From positions 1 through 58,547 of the IMG/VR virus record IMGVR_UViG_3300027861_000035: a stretch of DNA of 58,547 nucleotides. One strand, given 5' to 3'. A program made the position numbers and the translations under genes. The DNA is from a virus. Shown here one piece after another: positions 28,387-36,594 of this stretch. Within the stretch, counting starts at the first letter, position 1; each line of letters begins with the position of its first letter. Below the pieces are notes generated by a model. It saw nothing but the letters and a program-made list of their open reading frames with translations. It searched no databases and had not been told where the DNA came from.

Positions 28387-28480
28387 GATTGTTTGACTTT
28401 TCCTTGTGGGGGGGTATGGGTATAGTAAGAGCACCTATAGGACTTGACTTTTACTAAGTTTCCCATACTTGACTTTTACT
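28127..28480 (+). repeat. second cluster of TTGACTTTT motifs
   Basis: Copies in plus orientation lie at 28127 (doubled, TTGACTTTTGACTTTCC), 28360, 28393, 28444 and 28469, with further ones at 27889 and 28023. Part of the cluster is inside the coding sequence of the minus-strand gene 28036-28386. Confidence 0.55.
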
Positions 28481-28494
28481 AAACTTATATAGGT

Positions 28495-28534
28495 AAAAAA
28501 AGAACCCCTCGGGCCAAAGGCTTCAAGGGGTTCT
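28495..28534 (-). terminator. Rho-independent terminator after 28552-28779
   Basis: On the minus strand AGAACCCCT pairs perfectly with AGGGGTTCT (16-base loop) and is followed by seven Ts. Confidence 0.9.
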
Positions 28535-28551
28535 TAAATTTAAAGAAAGTT

Positions 28552-28779
28552 TTATGCCTCGTTCAAGATTTCAACTTCGGCAGGTTCAGCAATCTCATCT
28601 TCGAGACCAAGCTCTGCCCTAATCTCCTCGATGGAATCCAGCATTTCTTGTTTCTGCTCCTTTGCTTTATCAAGCGCAGTTTGAGTTTCAGAAATGTAGT
28701 TGTCCACCCCTTGGATGCCGTTCTCGTAACCTTCCAGCATTTGAGCCAGATATTTTTCAGATGTTGATGTAGTGTTCAT
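28552..28779 (-). CDS. acidic coiled-coil protein
   Basis: The protein has 75 residues, a single long helix with heptads (Y-I-S-E-T-Q-T-A-L-D-K-A-K-E-Q-K) and an acidic tail. TATAAT stands five bases before the ATG (spacer ACATT) and a terminator follows, so it is an isolated transcription unit, apparently leaderless. Function unknown. Confidence 0.6.
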   Translation of the reverse strand: MNTTSTSEKYLAQMLEGYENGIQGVDNYISETQTALDKAKEQKQEMLDSIEEIRAELGLEDEIAEPAEVEILNEA

Positions 28780-28809
28780 AATGTATTATAGAAAATTTTG
28801 CGCGATTGT

Positions 28810-29118
28810 TTAACCAAAATCTGAAGAAAGTTCCTCATCAGCAATAATTGCTCGCAAGGTTACGAGCTTGCCTACGCCATTATCCAGTACGTGAGTGCAG
28901 TTGTGATGTTCAAATATTTGACAGAACCCTCCGAGAGGAGTCCTAATAACCTCGGACTCATGATTCCCCTCGAAATCATTATGGTCTATCGTGTGATGCG
29001 TAACACCTATAATAGTATTTGGGATAATGTCCCTCGTAGTATAGATACCGAAAGAGCCTGGGCTAACCTCAGATTCTCTTATCGTTACGTAATGGGGAAG
29101 TGGTTTATATTCTTTCAT
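28810..29118 (-). CDS. SET-domain-like protein
   Basis: The protein has 102 residues. G-S-F-G-I-Y-T-T-R-D-I near residue 22, I-R-T-P-L-G-G-F near 58 and A-I-I-A-D-E-E-L-S near 90 follow the order of a minimal SET methyltransferase fold (G-x-G-hF-A, then the N-H-S pocket, then G-E-E). The N-H-S-x-x-P-N motif is degenerate here (E-H-H-N-C-T-H), so lysine methyltransferase activity is uncertain. Confidence 0.55.
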   Translation of the reverse strand: MKEYKPLPHYVTIRESEVSPGSFGIYTTRDIIPNTIIGVTHHTIDHNDFEGNHESEVIRTPLGGFCQIFEHHNCTHVLDNGVGKLVTLRAIIADEELSSDFG

Positions 29119-29134
29119 ATTAATAGTGAGTGTG

Positions 29135-29211
29135 TGGTAGGACGAGCGGGATTCGAACCCGCACTTAACAGATTTTAAGTCTGTTGCCTCTACCGATTGG
29201 GCTACCGTCCC
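29135..29211 (-). tRNA. tRNA-Leu(UAA), class I shape
   Basis: On the minus strand: acceptor GGGACGG with TCGTCCT (G-U pairs at both ends), D-arm with loop containing AATCGGTAGA, anticodon stem ACAGA/TCTGT with loop CTTAAAA (anticodon UAA), variable TAAGT, T-arm GCGGG-TTCGAAT-CCCGC, A73 and encoded CCA. The anticodon reads the leucine codon UUA. The five-base variable region is unlike the long arm of normal bacterial tRNA-Leu. Confidence 0.85.
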
Positions 29212-29226
29212 GCATTACTTAATGCC

Positions 29227-29460
29227 TCAATCAACAAGAAGTTCAGGAATTCTAGTTTCCATGTTGTCTGGATTCATAAAAACCTCAGGTCGTCCTTTAA
29301 GGCAGAATTTAAGTCCTTGCTCCGTAAGAATCATTGACCGCCTAGAATTACCTGGGACCGAGTAGACGGCTACCGCAGTGTCGCGCCTAAGAATAATAGT
29401 ACCTGCGATTTTCTCGTCAGTTACCTCTGCAAAATAATCAGCTTGAATTAGTGTGTCCAT
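29227..29460 (-). CDS. 77-residue unknown protein
   Basis: Beta-type small protein with I-I-L-R-R-D-T-A-V-A-V-Y-S-V-P-G near the middle. TATAAT stands five bases before the ATG (spacer AGTGC), with no ribosome site. Not recognised; lies between the tRNA and virion-type genes. Confidence 0.5.
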   Translation of the reverse strand: MDTLIQADYFAEVTDEKIAGTIILRRDTAVAVYSVPGNSRRSMILTEQGLKFCLKGRPEVFMNPDNMETRIPELLVD

Positions 29461-29473
29461 GCACTATTATAGT

Positions 29474-29968
29474 CTAAGCGTCCACTAAATGGTAAAAAAG
29501 TTTCAAGAAAACTGGCTCGGTTGAGTTACCCTGGCCTGGACCTCTAACGTTATAGTGAATCAAATCTTTTCCAGGGGCTAATGTAATAGGAGTAGTTACA
29601 GCGTAATTACCGCTAATAAAGTCGCACATCCATATAACCAAATCAGATGTTGAGTCTTCCTCAGCGAGTGTGCCGAACATGGCTTTAGGGTCCGCGACCC
29701 CCCCATTGTTCCACCCCACCTCAACCATGCTTAATACGATACGCTTTGTTATATCATTATTAGTTATAGCGATAAATGAAGAGCGTGCGGGCGCGGTTGC
29801 CTGTAAATGGTCCTTGCTACTATCCAATCCAGGAAATGTTAAATTAGTGGGGGCAGCGGAGGCTCCAAGAGAGCCTCCATTAGCAGCCCAAGTAGAACGG
29901 TACAAGATACCTGCGTCCGAGACCCCCGAAACAATCATTAAACGCTCTAGATTATTGCTTTGTATCAT
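29474..29968 (-). CDS. structural-type protein, paralog 2
   Basis: The protein has 164 residues. It shares with 29965-30438 the segments D-x-x-x-D-H-L-Q-x-x-A, G-T-L-A-x-E-x-x-T-S-D and a C-terminal L-x-x-G-K-x-L-x-x-Y followed by F-Y. The pair are tandem paralogs. The beta-rich, charge-poor composition suggests a virion decoration or fibre-associated protein. Four-base overlap with its partner. Confidence 0.55.
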   Translation of the reverse strand: MIQSNNLERLMIVSGVSDAGILYRSTWAANGGSLGASAAPTNLTFPGLDSSKDHLQATAPARSSFIAITNNDITKRIVLSMVEVGWNNGGVADPKAMFGTLAEEDSTSDLVIWMCDFISGNYAVTTPITLAPGKDLIHYNVRGPGQGNSTEPVFLKLFYHLVDA

Positions 29969-30438
29969 TCGCTTTCAACGTAACTATAAAAAACGGTGAC
30001 CACGTTAACATCATCGTTTACTGTACCCGCAATACCTTGCGCTCTATACAACATAAGACCTTTATTCACTTCTAACTCAAAGATAGCCTCAAACCGCGCT
30101 TGACCGTACTGCCCTGCGACAAATTGAAGGATATCAGAAGTTTCTCCTTCTTGTGCAAGGGTTCCTACGTATCCAGGGGTACCTCCTGCCTGACTAACAG
30201 AAACTTCATTAACTACAATTTTATGATTTGGTCTTCCAGGAAGTAACATTCTATCCGTAGTGCCTGGAACTACCCCCGCCGCAAGCTGAAGGTGGTCAGC
30301 GCCCGTGTCCATTCCAGCAAAATCCGCTGTAACTGAGACAGCGTCGCTAACAGAACCCCAAAAAGTGTTCGCAATAACCTCTCCAGGTCTGCGGGGCATT
30401 GAGGGTCCCTGCATCATCATTCCATTCATTATCGCCAT
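29965..30438 (-). CDS. structural-type protein, paralog 1
   Basis: The protein has 157 residues. It starts M-A-I-M-N-G-M-M-M-Q-G-P and shares the D-H-L-Q, G-T-L-A-Q-E-G-E-T-S-D and G-L-M-L-Y elements with 29474-29968. CCTATATAAAGTACT before the ATG may be a late promoter. It is first of a two-gene unit. Confidence 0.55.
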   Translation of the reverse strand: MAIMNGMMMQGPSMPRRPGEVIANTFWGSVSDAVSVTADFAGMDTGADHLQLAAGVVPGTTDRMLLPGRPNHKIVVNEVSVSQAGGTPGYVGTLAQEGETSDILQFVAGQYGQARFEAIFELEVNKGLMLYRAQGIAGTVNDDVNVVTVFYSYVESE

Positions 30439-30477
30439 AGTACTTTATATAGGGCACATTACCCTACACCTTATACA

Positions 30478-30510
30478 ATAAAAAAGAGGACTTCTTTCGA
30501 AGCCCTCTTT
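30478..30510 (-). terminator. Rho-independent terminator after 30538-30810
   Basis: On the minus strand AAAGAGGGCTTC pairs with GAAGTCCTCTTT (one G-U pair, GAAA tetraloop) and is followed by a T-run. Confidence 0.88.
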
Positions 30511-30537
30511 AAGGAGAATAACAAACTTTTGCTTACA

Positions 30538-30810
30538 TCAGTCCGTGTAAGCAATCCCTTCCGTACGATACATACGGAAAGAGTTTTTTGCGGGGGAACC
30601 TACTCGATTCATAAGGACTCGCTCCTTAGTAGCAGTGCTCCAGCGTTGGTTCTGAATCTTACGCCACTCATTCTGAATTCGGGTCGCTTGGCCCTTGGTC
30701 ATATAGTTGGTGTTAAATCCGCGAACCATGTGCTGGTTTTGCGTAGTAACCAGAACTTCAGGAGTACTGTCGTTCTTAGCGTTATCATATTTAAAAGAAA
30801 TTCGTTTCAT
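30538..30810 (-). CDS. 90-residue basic protein
   Basis: Arg/Lys/Asn-rich, with N-T-N-Y-M-T-K-G-Q-A-T-R-I-Q-N-E-W-R-K-I near residue 33. It looks like a small nucleic-acid-binding or internal virion protein. Not recognised. Closed by a terminator. Confidence 0.5.
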   Translation of the reverse strand: MKRISFKYDNAKNDSTPEVLVTTQNQHMVRGFNTNYMTKGQATRIQNEWRKIQNQRWSTATKERVLMNRVGSPAKNSFRMYRTEGIAYTD

Positions 30811-30890
30811 AGTGTTTTTACCTCTTGGTTAAGTTGAAGGGCATCGGCTTGCCCACACTATGTTATAGTCCCTCAGGCACCAAAAGGACA

Positions 30891-32147
30891 CTAATTATCA
30901 GAATTTTTTAACGCCTTAGGCTTGGAAATTTCTTCTACAGAGATTAATTTTTTATCGTCAAATACGGGCTTATAGGACAAAGTTTTACCGTCTTCGAGAA
31001 TCTTCTCAGCAATTTTAATAGTTACATGATTCCTGATAAATCTTTTGATGTTTCTAGCACCATATTCAAGAGAAAAGGAGTTATCAACGACATAATCCAC
31101 CAGTTTCTTTGTTGTTCTTACAGGTAGAGGTTTTAGATTGATTCTGGCTATCGTAGTGGCATCATCTTTTGTAAGCTGATTGAAGTACACTATGCCATCC
31201 AAGCGATTTATGAACTCAGGGCTAAAGGTTTCCTTGAACTCACTCTCAATTATACTCTTAGAAGCTTCATAACCTCTAATATCTTCCCCAAACCCTAGCA
31301 AATTCTTGCCCACGTTGCCTTTAATACCTACATTGCTCGTAAAACAGACGATAGAGTCCGTAAAATCAAGCTCAGTGCCCTGGCTATCCATCAACTTACC
31401 ATCATCTAGAAATCCTAGAAGAAGATTCAACAGTTTTGGGTGAGCCTTCTCGATTTCATCAAACAAAATAATCCATTCGGAAGACTGCTCGGCTTTTTCA
31501 GATAAAATACCCTTTTCGTTATGACCAATATATCCAGGAGGACTACCGATTAGTTTGGCATATTCATGCCCTGTGGAGTACTCCCCACAATTAATCTTTA
31601 ATAGTTTTTTCGGGTCCCCTAAGTATTCCTTGGCTAACAAACGAGCTAGTTCTGTCTTACCTACACCTGTAGGTCCGATAAAGAACAAAGATACGAACTC
31701 ACCGAGTCCAGAGCTAAGCAGTTTAATGGATTTCATGCACTCATCGACAGCTTCTGGTTGCCCAATAAGCTTATCCTTGATACGTGCAGTTAACTTGTTT
31801 ATTTCAGATAACGTAAGAAGCCTCCCTTTCGGCAGTTGAGCGTCAAGCTCACCAATTTCATTTAAAGTCTTACATACGAAATCTATCTGAAATATAGGAT
31901 AGACTTCTATAACACACTCAAATAGAGACTCGGCTACTTCCGACAGGTCAAACCTAGTGTGCCCCTCAACAGTACTAGTAACGACATTGCGTACATACGC
32001 TCCAATCTTAACCCCTGGCTGGTCAATCAATTTTCCTATTGCTACAACAATTGTCCCTAATTCTACGTCCGTGAATTTTTTAACACGCACGAACTCATCA
32101 ATGTGAGGGTTGTATACAACATAACTGTCCTGGTCTTTTTTAGGCAT
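30891..32147 (-). CDS. Clp/HSP100-type AAA+ ATPase
   Basis: The protein has 418 residues. The ATG at 32147 overlaps the previous gene by 8 bases and is preferred over 32213. The AAA_2-type domain shows Walker A G-P-T-G-V-G-K-T-E-L-A near residue 173, the pore segment G-S-P-P-G-Y-I-G-H near 213, Walker B I-I-L-F-D-E-I-E-K-A-H near 240, sensor C-F-T-S-N-V-G, and E-F-I-N-R-L-D near 310. Y-G-A-R-N-I-K-R-F is the ClpB/ClpA C-terminal sensor 2 region. Only one AAA+ domain is present. It would remodel proteins; no phage peptidase partner is next to it. Confidence 0.88.
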   Translation of the reverse strand: MPKKDQDSYVVYNPHIDEFVRVKKFTDVELGTIVVAIGKLIDQPGVKIGAYVRNVVTSTVEGHTRFDLSEVAESLFECVIEVYPIFQIDFVCKTLNEIGELDAQLPKGRLLTLSEINKLTARIKDKLIGQPEAVDECMKSIKLLSSGLGEFVSLFFIGPTGVGKTELARLLAKEYLGDPKKLLKINCGEYSTGHEYAKLIGSPPGYIGHNEKGILSEKAEQSSEWIILFDEIEKAHPKLLNLLLGFLDDGKLMDSQGTELDFTDSIVCFTSNVGIKGNVGKNLLGFGEDIRGYEASKSIIESEFKETFSPEFINRLDGIVYFNQLTKDDATTIARINLKPLPVRTTKKLVDYVVDNSFSLEYGARNIKRFIRNHVTIKIAEKILEDGKTLSYKPVFDDKKLISVEEISKPKALKNSDN

Positions 32148-32481
32148 TCTTACGGGATTTTTTAAGGTCTTCGAAGGAGAGACTTTCAACGGTGACGTTT
32201 TTATCAGACTCAATCCTTTGTTCGGATTGAGTCATTTTAATCATCATGTCTAGAATCTTTACAATCTTATCATTAGCGTCTTGGGACAAACCCAAGGCGT
32301 GAATCATTTCGGTTTTAGCCTTATCATCATCAGGGCTAGAATCGACTAGGTTTTTAAAGTAAGTAAATGTCTCTAACGCCCTATTACGGTCCTCACCACA
32401 ATCACGAAGAACATCTTTCGCAATCTTATGAATTCTATTAGGCTCAAAGAACCTACCCTTAGGGATATACGTACGAGCCAT
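32140..32481 (-). CDS. 113-residue helical protein
   Basis: Basic N-terminus (M-A-R-T-Y-I-P-K-G-R-F-F-E-P-N-R) then helical with L-R-D-C-G-E-D-R-N-R-A-L-E-T-F. Possibly an adaptor for the Clp-type ATPase that follows with overlap, but that is context only. Not recognised. Confidence 0.55.
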   Translation of the reverse strand: MARTYIPKGRFFEPNRIHKIAKDVLRDCGEDRNRALETFTYFKNLVDSSPDDDKAKTEMIHALGLSQDANDKIVKILDMMIKMTQSEQRIESDKNVTVESLSFEDLKKSRKNA

Positions 32482-32482
32482 A

Positions 32483-32902
32483 TTAATTAACCGACTTCAT
32501 GTTTTTAACGGAGTCTTTCTTGTCTTTAGTAGCAAAACCAGCTTCTTCACGGCCTTTTTCACCTGCCTTAACGGTTTTACCGCCGTGCTTTGCTTTTGTA
32601 CGCTCACTATACCCTTTAATCTCTGCATAGGGAGTTCCAGCGGGAAAGCTCTTAACGACCTTATCATTGGATTTCTCGCCCCAAGTACCATGAGTAATCA
32701 CATAAATGTTACTGGACTTGGGCGTAGTGAAAATTTGACCATACGTAGCTTTGCTGAACGCATCATCAATTGTAGCGAATGAAGGAATACGTGTCTTGCG
32801 TGAGTCGAAGTCGGCTTTCTTGCCTTCTTTATCCTCAGGCTTGAAGCCTGAGTTCTTCTTCTCATCAAGATTGAGATTCCATGAATGAAATAAGTTTACC
32901 AT
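32483..32902 (-). CDS. 139-residue Lys-rich protein
   Basis: Both ends are Lys/Asp/Ser-rich and look disordered; the middle (Y-G-Q-I-F-T-T-P-K-S-S-N-I-Y-V-I-T) could be a small beta domain. Not recognised. ACTAAATAGAG upstream resembles other CTAAATA boxes. Confidence 0.5.
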   Translation of the reverse strand: MVNLFHSWNLNLDEKKNSGFKPEDKEGKKADFDSRKTRIPSFATIDDAFSKATYGQIFTTPKSSNIYVITHGTWGEKSNDKVVKSFPAGTPYAEIKGYSERTKAKHGGKTVKAGEKGREEAGFATKDKKDSVKNMKSVN

Positions 32903-32928
32903 AAGATTAGTTCCTGTACTCTATTTAG

Positions 32929-33213
32929 TTACCTAAAAGGGAGTGGAGGTAGTTTATATTCGTCAGAGTAGCTGCTGACGACTTCCCTTGAAGGTGCGGG
33001 AGTCTCCTTAGGAGGGCTCTTCTTAGGTTTTGAGGTGGATGCTTTTACACGCTCTTTCCGTTTAGTTTCCCATGTAAACGCCCACATAACCTCCTTGATA
33101 GACGCATAAGCATAAAATACCCCACTCCCTATAAGGAGAGGGATTATGACATGACTTAAGCTAACAAATGTCCAGGCAATAGCCTTAAAACCAAAAATAA
33201 CTATATCTTCCAT
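32929..33213 (-). CDS. single-span membrane protein with Pro/Lys-rich tail
   Basis: The protein has 94 residues. A hydrophobic segment covers about residues 8-40, followed by a basic Lys/Pro/Ser-rich tail (K-P-K-K-S-P-P-K-E-T-P-A-P) ending Y-K-L-P-P-L-P-F-R. Function unknown. Confidence 0.5.
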   Translation of the reverse strand: MEDIVIFGFKAIAWTFVSLSHVIIPLLIGSGVFYAYASIKEVMWAFTWETKRKERVKASTSKPKKSPPKETPAPSREVVSSYSDEYKLPPLPFR

Positions 33214-33278
33214 ATTAGGTGAGCTTTATTGGAGCCTCACAGTATATAATAGTCGCCCTGAGGGCGTTCCTGGCTACG

Positions 33279-33875
33279 TTAATCCGTCACTTCAGGCATA
33301 TATACAAGGATATACTCGTTCCAGCACGGTCTACCGTCGTTGTGGTAGGGAATTCTGGGGGTACGGGTTCTATCAACAACAGAAATGTACCTAGGGTCTC
33401 CTTCAAACCCTTCAACTATAAAGTCGATACTCTCAGGCGGGACGTCTTCAACAAGAATAACCCCTCTAGGGGCTAACTTAGAGTGAAAGTAATTCAAGCA
33501 GAATAATTGGCTTTCCTTGGTATGAGGCCCATCGTCAAGAACTAGGTCCCATTTAGTATCTCCAAAAGCAGAATCCAATTGAGCGGGGTCATACCCATCC
33601 ATCTGGTGGAAGGTAATGTTAGGTGCTTGATGCTCTTTCGCAACGCGAACCAAGGGTTCAATATCAACCCCATGAAGTTCCGCATTTGGAAAATAATGAC
33701 CTAAAGCCTCTAAATCCCCAGACCCAAGCCAAGATACGCCAAGCTCTAAAACCTTTTTAGCAGTTTCTCTTTTTGGAGATAAGAAGGGCCCATAAAAATA
33801 AGAAAAGGCGTGCGTTGTATGCTTATCAGTACCCCCAATTAACTCATGTAACTCAATTAATGTTTTATTTTTCAT
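33279..33875 (-). CDS. SAM-dependent methyltransferase-like protein
   Basis: The protein has 198 residues. The ATG at 33875 lies one base after the upstream stop and replaces a longer frame from 33935. V-L-E-L-G-V-S-W-L-G-S-G near residue 41 is motif I, L-H-G-V-D-I-E near 66 the acidic loop, and W-D-L-V-L-D-D-G-P-H near 108 motif IV, as in class I enzymes acting on sugars (MycE and cephalosporin-hydroxylase-like type). It sits at the end of the recombinase-glycosyltransferase cluster, so a sugar or surface substrate is likely. Confidence 0.75.
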   Translation of the reverse strand: MKNKTLIELHELIGGTDKHTTHAFSYFYGPFLSPKRETAKKVLELGVSWLGSGDLEALGHYFPNAELHGVDIEPLVRVAKEHQAPNITFHQMDGYDPAQLDSAFGDTKWDLVLDDGPHTKESQLFCLNYFHSKLAPRGVILVEDVPPESIDFIVEGFEGDPRYISVVDRTRTPRIPYHNDGRPCWNEYILVYMPEVTD

Positions 33876-33876
33876 A

Positions 33877-34476
33877 TTATCGCTTAACTCCATAAAAATA
33901 CAAGTCCTTTGCGTCTGTATCAACGCTAAATTCATACTCCGAAAAAATACTATCTACGTCCAAAACGATTCTAATGTCTTCCTCAGTCAGGTTCTTATAA
34001 TAAGAAGACCATTGCGCGTTAACACGTTGGGTTGCGGGGGAGTCTTGAGGCGAGGTACGGGGGGTCCCATGTTCAGGACGGCCAGTAGTAGCACAAGAAA
34101 AAAGAAAGGCTCCCTTAGAGCGTAACATTCTAATAATGTTAGGTAATGTTTTCTCGTAATGCATATCATGCTCAAAGCACTCACAAGAAATTACGAAATC
34201 AAAATACTCGTCTTCGTAGTCTAATAAATGCCCAGGTGAAACTATATCAACGCAAGGTCCTGCTGCTACATCACATCCAATATACTCATACTGCTTGCCT
34301 GGATTGAAACTACTACGGCAACTACCATTAACATTATAAGAGCCAACCTCTAAAACTTTAAGTACTTTATCCACAGAGGTTGACGTTTTAGCGCTATCAT
34401 CAAATCCAAAAAATTTATTTACAGGAGCGTAGTGTGAATGATAATTAAGATAGGCTTGTTGTTGGGGGTGCGCCAT
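33877..34476 (-). CDS. class I SAM-dependent methyltransferase
   Basis: The protein has 199 residues. V-L-E-V-G-S-Y-N-V-N-G-S is motif I, Y-I-G-C-D-V near 67 binds the cofactor ribose, F-D-F-V-I-S-C-E-C-F-E-H near 93 is motif IV and I-R-M-L-R-S-K-G-A-F-L-F near 114 motif VI. These are the marks of a methyltransf_11-type enzyme. TAATG overlap with the recombinase gene. Confidence 0.82.
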   Translation of the reverse strand: MAHPQQQAYLNYHSHYAPVNKFFGFDDSAKTSTSVDKVLKVLEVGSYNVNGSCRSSFNPGKQYEYIGCDVAAGPCVDIVSPGHLLDYEDEYFDFVISCECFEHDMHYEKTLPNIIRMLRSKGAFLFSCATTGRPEHGTPRTSPQDSPATQRVNAQWSSYYKNLTEEDIRIVLDVDSIFSEYEFSVDTDAKDLYFYGVKR

Positions 34477-35447
34477 TAGACTAAATCTCCCGCTGAAGCT
34501 TTGGAGGCTAGTATGGCGTCTAGGTCCTTAGCTCTATGCTTTCCCGTTTCACCTTTCATAGCATACCACCCTTTAGAGGGGGATTCTACCGCGCCACTCT
34601 TAAAAGCAGACACGGTCATACCATAATCATTAGTAAGCCCTTTATTGTACAGAAGCTCAAACTCACAGTTCTGGTAAGGTACAGTTACTTTGTTCTTAAC
34701 GCATTTAACAGTACCTGTAATACCTAAAGGATTCTTATGCTCATCAAACAAAACGTTAGACTTAGAAGAACAGGTTTCAATAGACACACCACAATAATAT
34801 AGAAGTGCTTTTCCGCCTCCTGCTTTAGTGCGAGGGTCTCCAAACATAACTCCAACCTTACTGCGTACTTGATTAATAATAAGCAGCGCAGCTTTATGCT
34901 TACGGAGGAGAGGGTTGATTCGCCTCAAGCATTGACCCGCAACCTTTGCTCTAAGGGCTCCCCCCATCTCGCTGTTCTTTCCAAACGTATCTTCCATCTC
35001 CTTACGGGTAGGAGAGACTCCAATAGAGTCGTACCCAATGACAATGGGGGTATCCTTATCAGTCTCTCTAATAGCCAGGATAGCCTTCTCAATCGCTTCA
35101 AAGCAATCCTCCATAGATTCAGGCATTAAATAGATGAGCTTCTCAGGGTCCACCCCAAGCGTCTTAGCGAACGCAGGGGAGTAGGCGTGCTCGTTGTCAA
35201 TCATTACGGTGTAATAACCCTGCTTCTGAGCCCCAACGAACGCATGGGTAAGAAATACCGTTTTAGCGGTACTACTCTCACCGTAAATCTCTGTAATAGC
35301 ACCGATGGGATACCCACCACTGTACTTACCAGAGAGAATTTTGTTAAGGGGTAATGACCCCGAATCTATAAAACCATGTATTTGGTCTTCTTCTGAAAGT
35401 AGCGCTGCTCCGTCTAATCGTTTGCAAATATCCGTTAAAAAGCTCAT
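34476..35447 (-). CDS. RecA/UvsX-like recombinase
   Basis: The protein has 323 residues. It forms filaments on ssDNA and pairs homologous strands. Walker A is G-E-S-S-T-A-K-T near residue 55 (an S-T-A-K variant of the usual G-x-G-K-T), V-M-I-D-N-E-H-A-Y near 81, Walker B-like I-V-I-G-Y-D-S-I-G near 135, and L-L-I-I-N-Q-V-R near 190, the DNA loop 1 region. G-G-K-A-L-L-Y-Y near 212 fits RecA loop 2. TATAAC stands five bases before the ATG (spacer ATAGT). With gp46/47- and gp32-like genes nearby it supports recombination-dependent replication. Confidence 0.9.
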   Translation of the reverse strand: MSFLTDICKRLDGAALLSEEDQIHGFIDSGSLPLNKILSGKYSGGYPIGAITEIYGESSTAKTVFLTHAFVGAQKQGYYTVMIDNEHAYSPAFAKTLGVDPEKLIYLMPESMEDCFEAIEKAILAIRETDKDTPIVIGYDSIGVSPTRKEMEDTFGKNSEMGGALRAKVAGQCLRRINPLLRKHKAALLIINQVRSKVGVMFGDPRTKAGGGKALLYYCGVSIETCSSKSNVLFDEHKNPLGITGTVKCVKNKVTVPYQNCEFELLYNKGLTNDYGMTVSAFKSGAVESPSKGWYAMKGETGKHRAKDLDAILASKASAGDLV

Positions 35448-35490
35448 ACTATGTTATAGTGTTTCAATTCGGTTTTTTAGTAGAGGATTA

Positions 35491-36594
35491 CTAATAACCT
35501 GTCCTCTTTTTTGCTAACCTGTACATCCAAGTGGATACCCGTGCAGGGCCATCGTCTTCTTGTAGCTCTTTATTTCCTTCCTTATCGCACATCCATAAAA
35601 ACGCGCCGTACGGAAACATATTTCTACACTCTTGTAAAAACTTTTCCGCTAATGGTTCTTCTACTTTTAAAGTTTTTAATTCCTGGTGAGTAGCTGTGAA
35701 ATTTGGAATAGTATCAAGGTATACATCTAGAAGTTCGCCACCCCTATGCACTACAGCAAAATCATTATCCATAAAGACCTCGTACAAATACACCAAGGTC
35801 AGTCCAAATGTAATATTTTCTTTAATTTTGGTGTAGTTATCTGCTAAGGTACGGTACAGCCATGTAGGAGGTGAATATGACCAGCGGTGATTACCATAAG
35901 ATAACCATTCACCTTGGTCATCCAATACTTGCCCTCCCAGCATCTTCTCAAGTAGAATATGATGAGGGTCCCAGTTAAGCCATCCGTCCATCCTCACAAA
36001 AAAGGGAGAGTCGGGGTATTTACCATTCTCCCTTAGCATTCCAGGCAGACAAGCTCGTCCCAGTTCCTCTATACTAGAATCTTTAGGGATAATATTACAC
36101 CAATGTACATCAGCCAAATCATAAGTTCGGGAAACTATATTAGACCTATCTTCTGTAATGGGCTGTATAGCAACATTATCAGTGTCAATATAACTACCAC
36201 CCCACCTATACAAAAATACAATACGGTAAATATCACAAATAACTCTCGGGTCGATAATGGTAGAGCCATAAATCTTCCTGGCGAGCGCGTTCTTTTCAAG
36301 GGGAGTATAACGAACTAAATCATCATAAGTATACCGAACTATAGTAAACTTAACATCTTTATGGGCATAATCCTCAGGCTGCGCGTCATTTGAAAATAAA
36401 TAAACAGTCTTCTTTGGATTAAACTTAGAGGTAGTCCATAAAGCTGTTTTAGTTATATCTGCTCTACCTGAGCTTTTCTGCACTTCAAAAGGGTAATTAC
36501 CATTCTCCCAGAAGAAAAATATATTATCCTTTGAGGGGGTTAAACCATTATCAGGGTCAGTTAAGTTTATTACATTTATACGCGATTCTATCAT
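35491..36594 (-). CDS. glycosyltransferase with DxD sugar-binding region (GT32-like)
   Basis: The protein has 367 residues. Y-R-W-G-G-S-Y-I-D-T-D-N near residue 130 is the G-G-x-Y-x-D-x-D motif of the glycosyltransferase sugar-binding family (OCH1/GT32-type), which binds Mn and the nucleotide sugar. I-F-F-F-W-E-N-G near the start is the typical first strand. The start overlaps the fusion gene by 38 bases. Part of the sugar cluster. Confidence 0.82.
   Translation of the reverse strand: MIESRINVINLTDPDNGLTPSKDNIFFFWENGNYPFEVQKSSGRADITKTALWTTSKFNPKKTVYLFSNDAQPEDYAHKDVKFTIVRYTYDDLVRYTPLEKNALARKIYGSTIIDPRVICDIYRIVFLYRWGGSYIDTDNVAIQPITEDRSNIVSRTYDLADVHWCNIIPKDSSIEELGRACLPGMLRENGKYPDSPFFVRMDGWLNWDPHHILLEKMLGGQVLDDQGEWLSYGNHRWSYSPPTWLYRTLADNYTKIKENITFGLTLVYLYEVFMDNDFAVVHRGGELLDVYLDTIPNFTATHQELKTLKVEEPLAEKFLQECRNMFPYGAFLWMCDKEGNKELQEDDGPARVSTWMYRLAKKRTGY

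Noticed and set aside
29135-29211. Stop-codon suppressor tRNA
   Set aside because: Anticodon UAA reads UUA; a suppressor of the UAA stop would need anticodon UUA.
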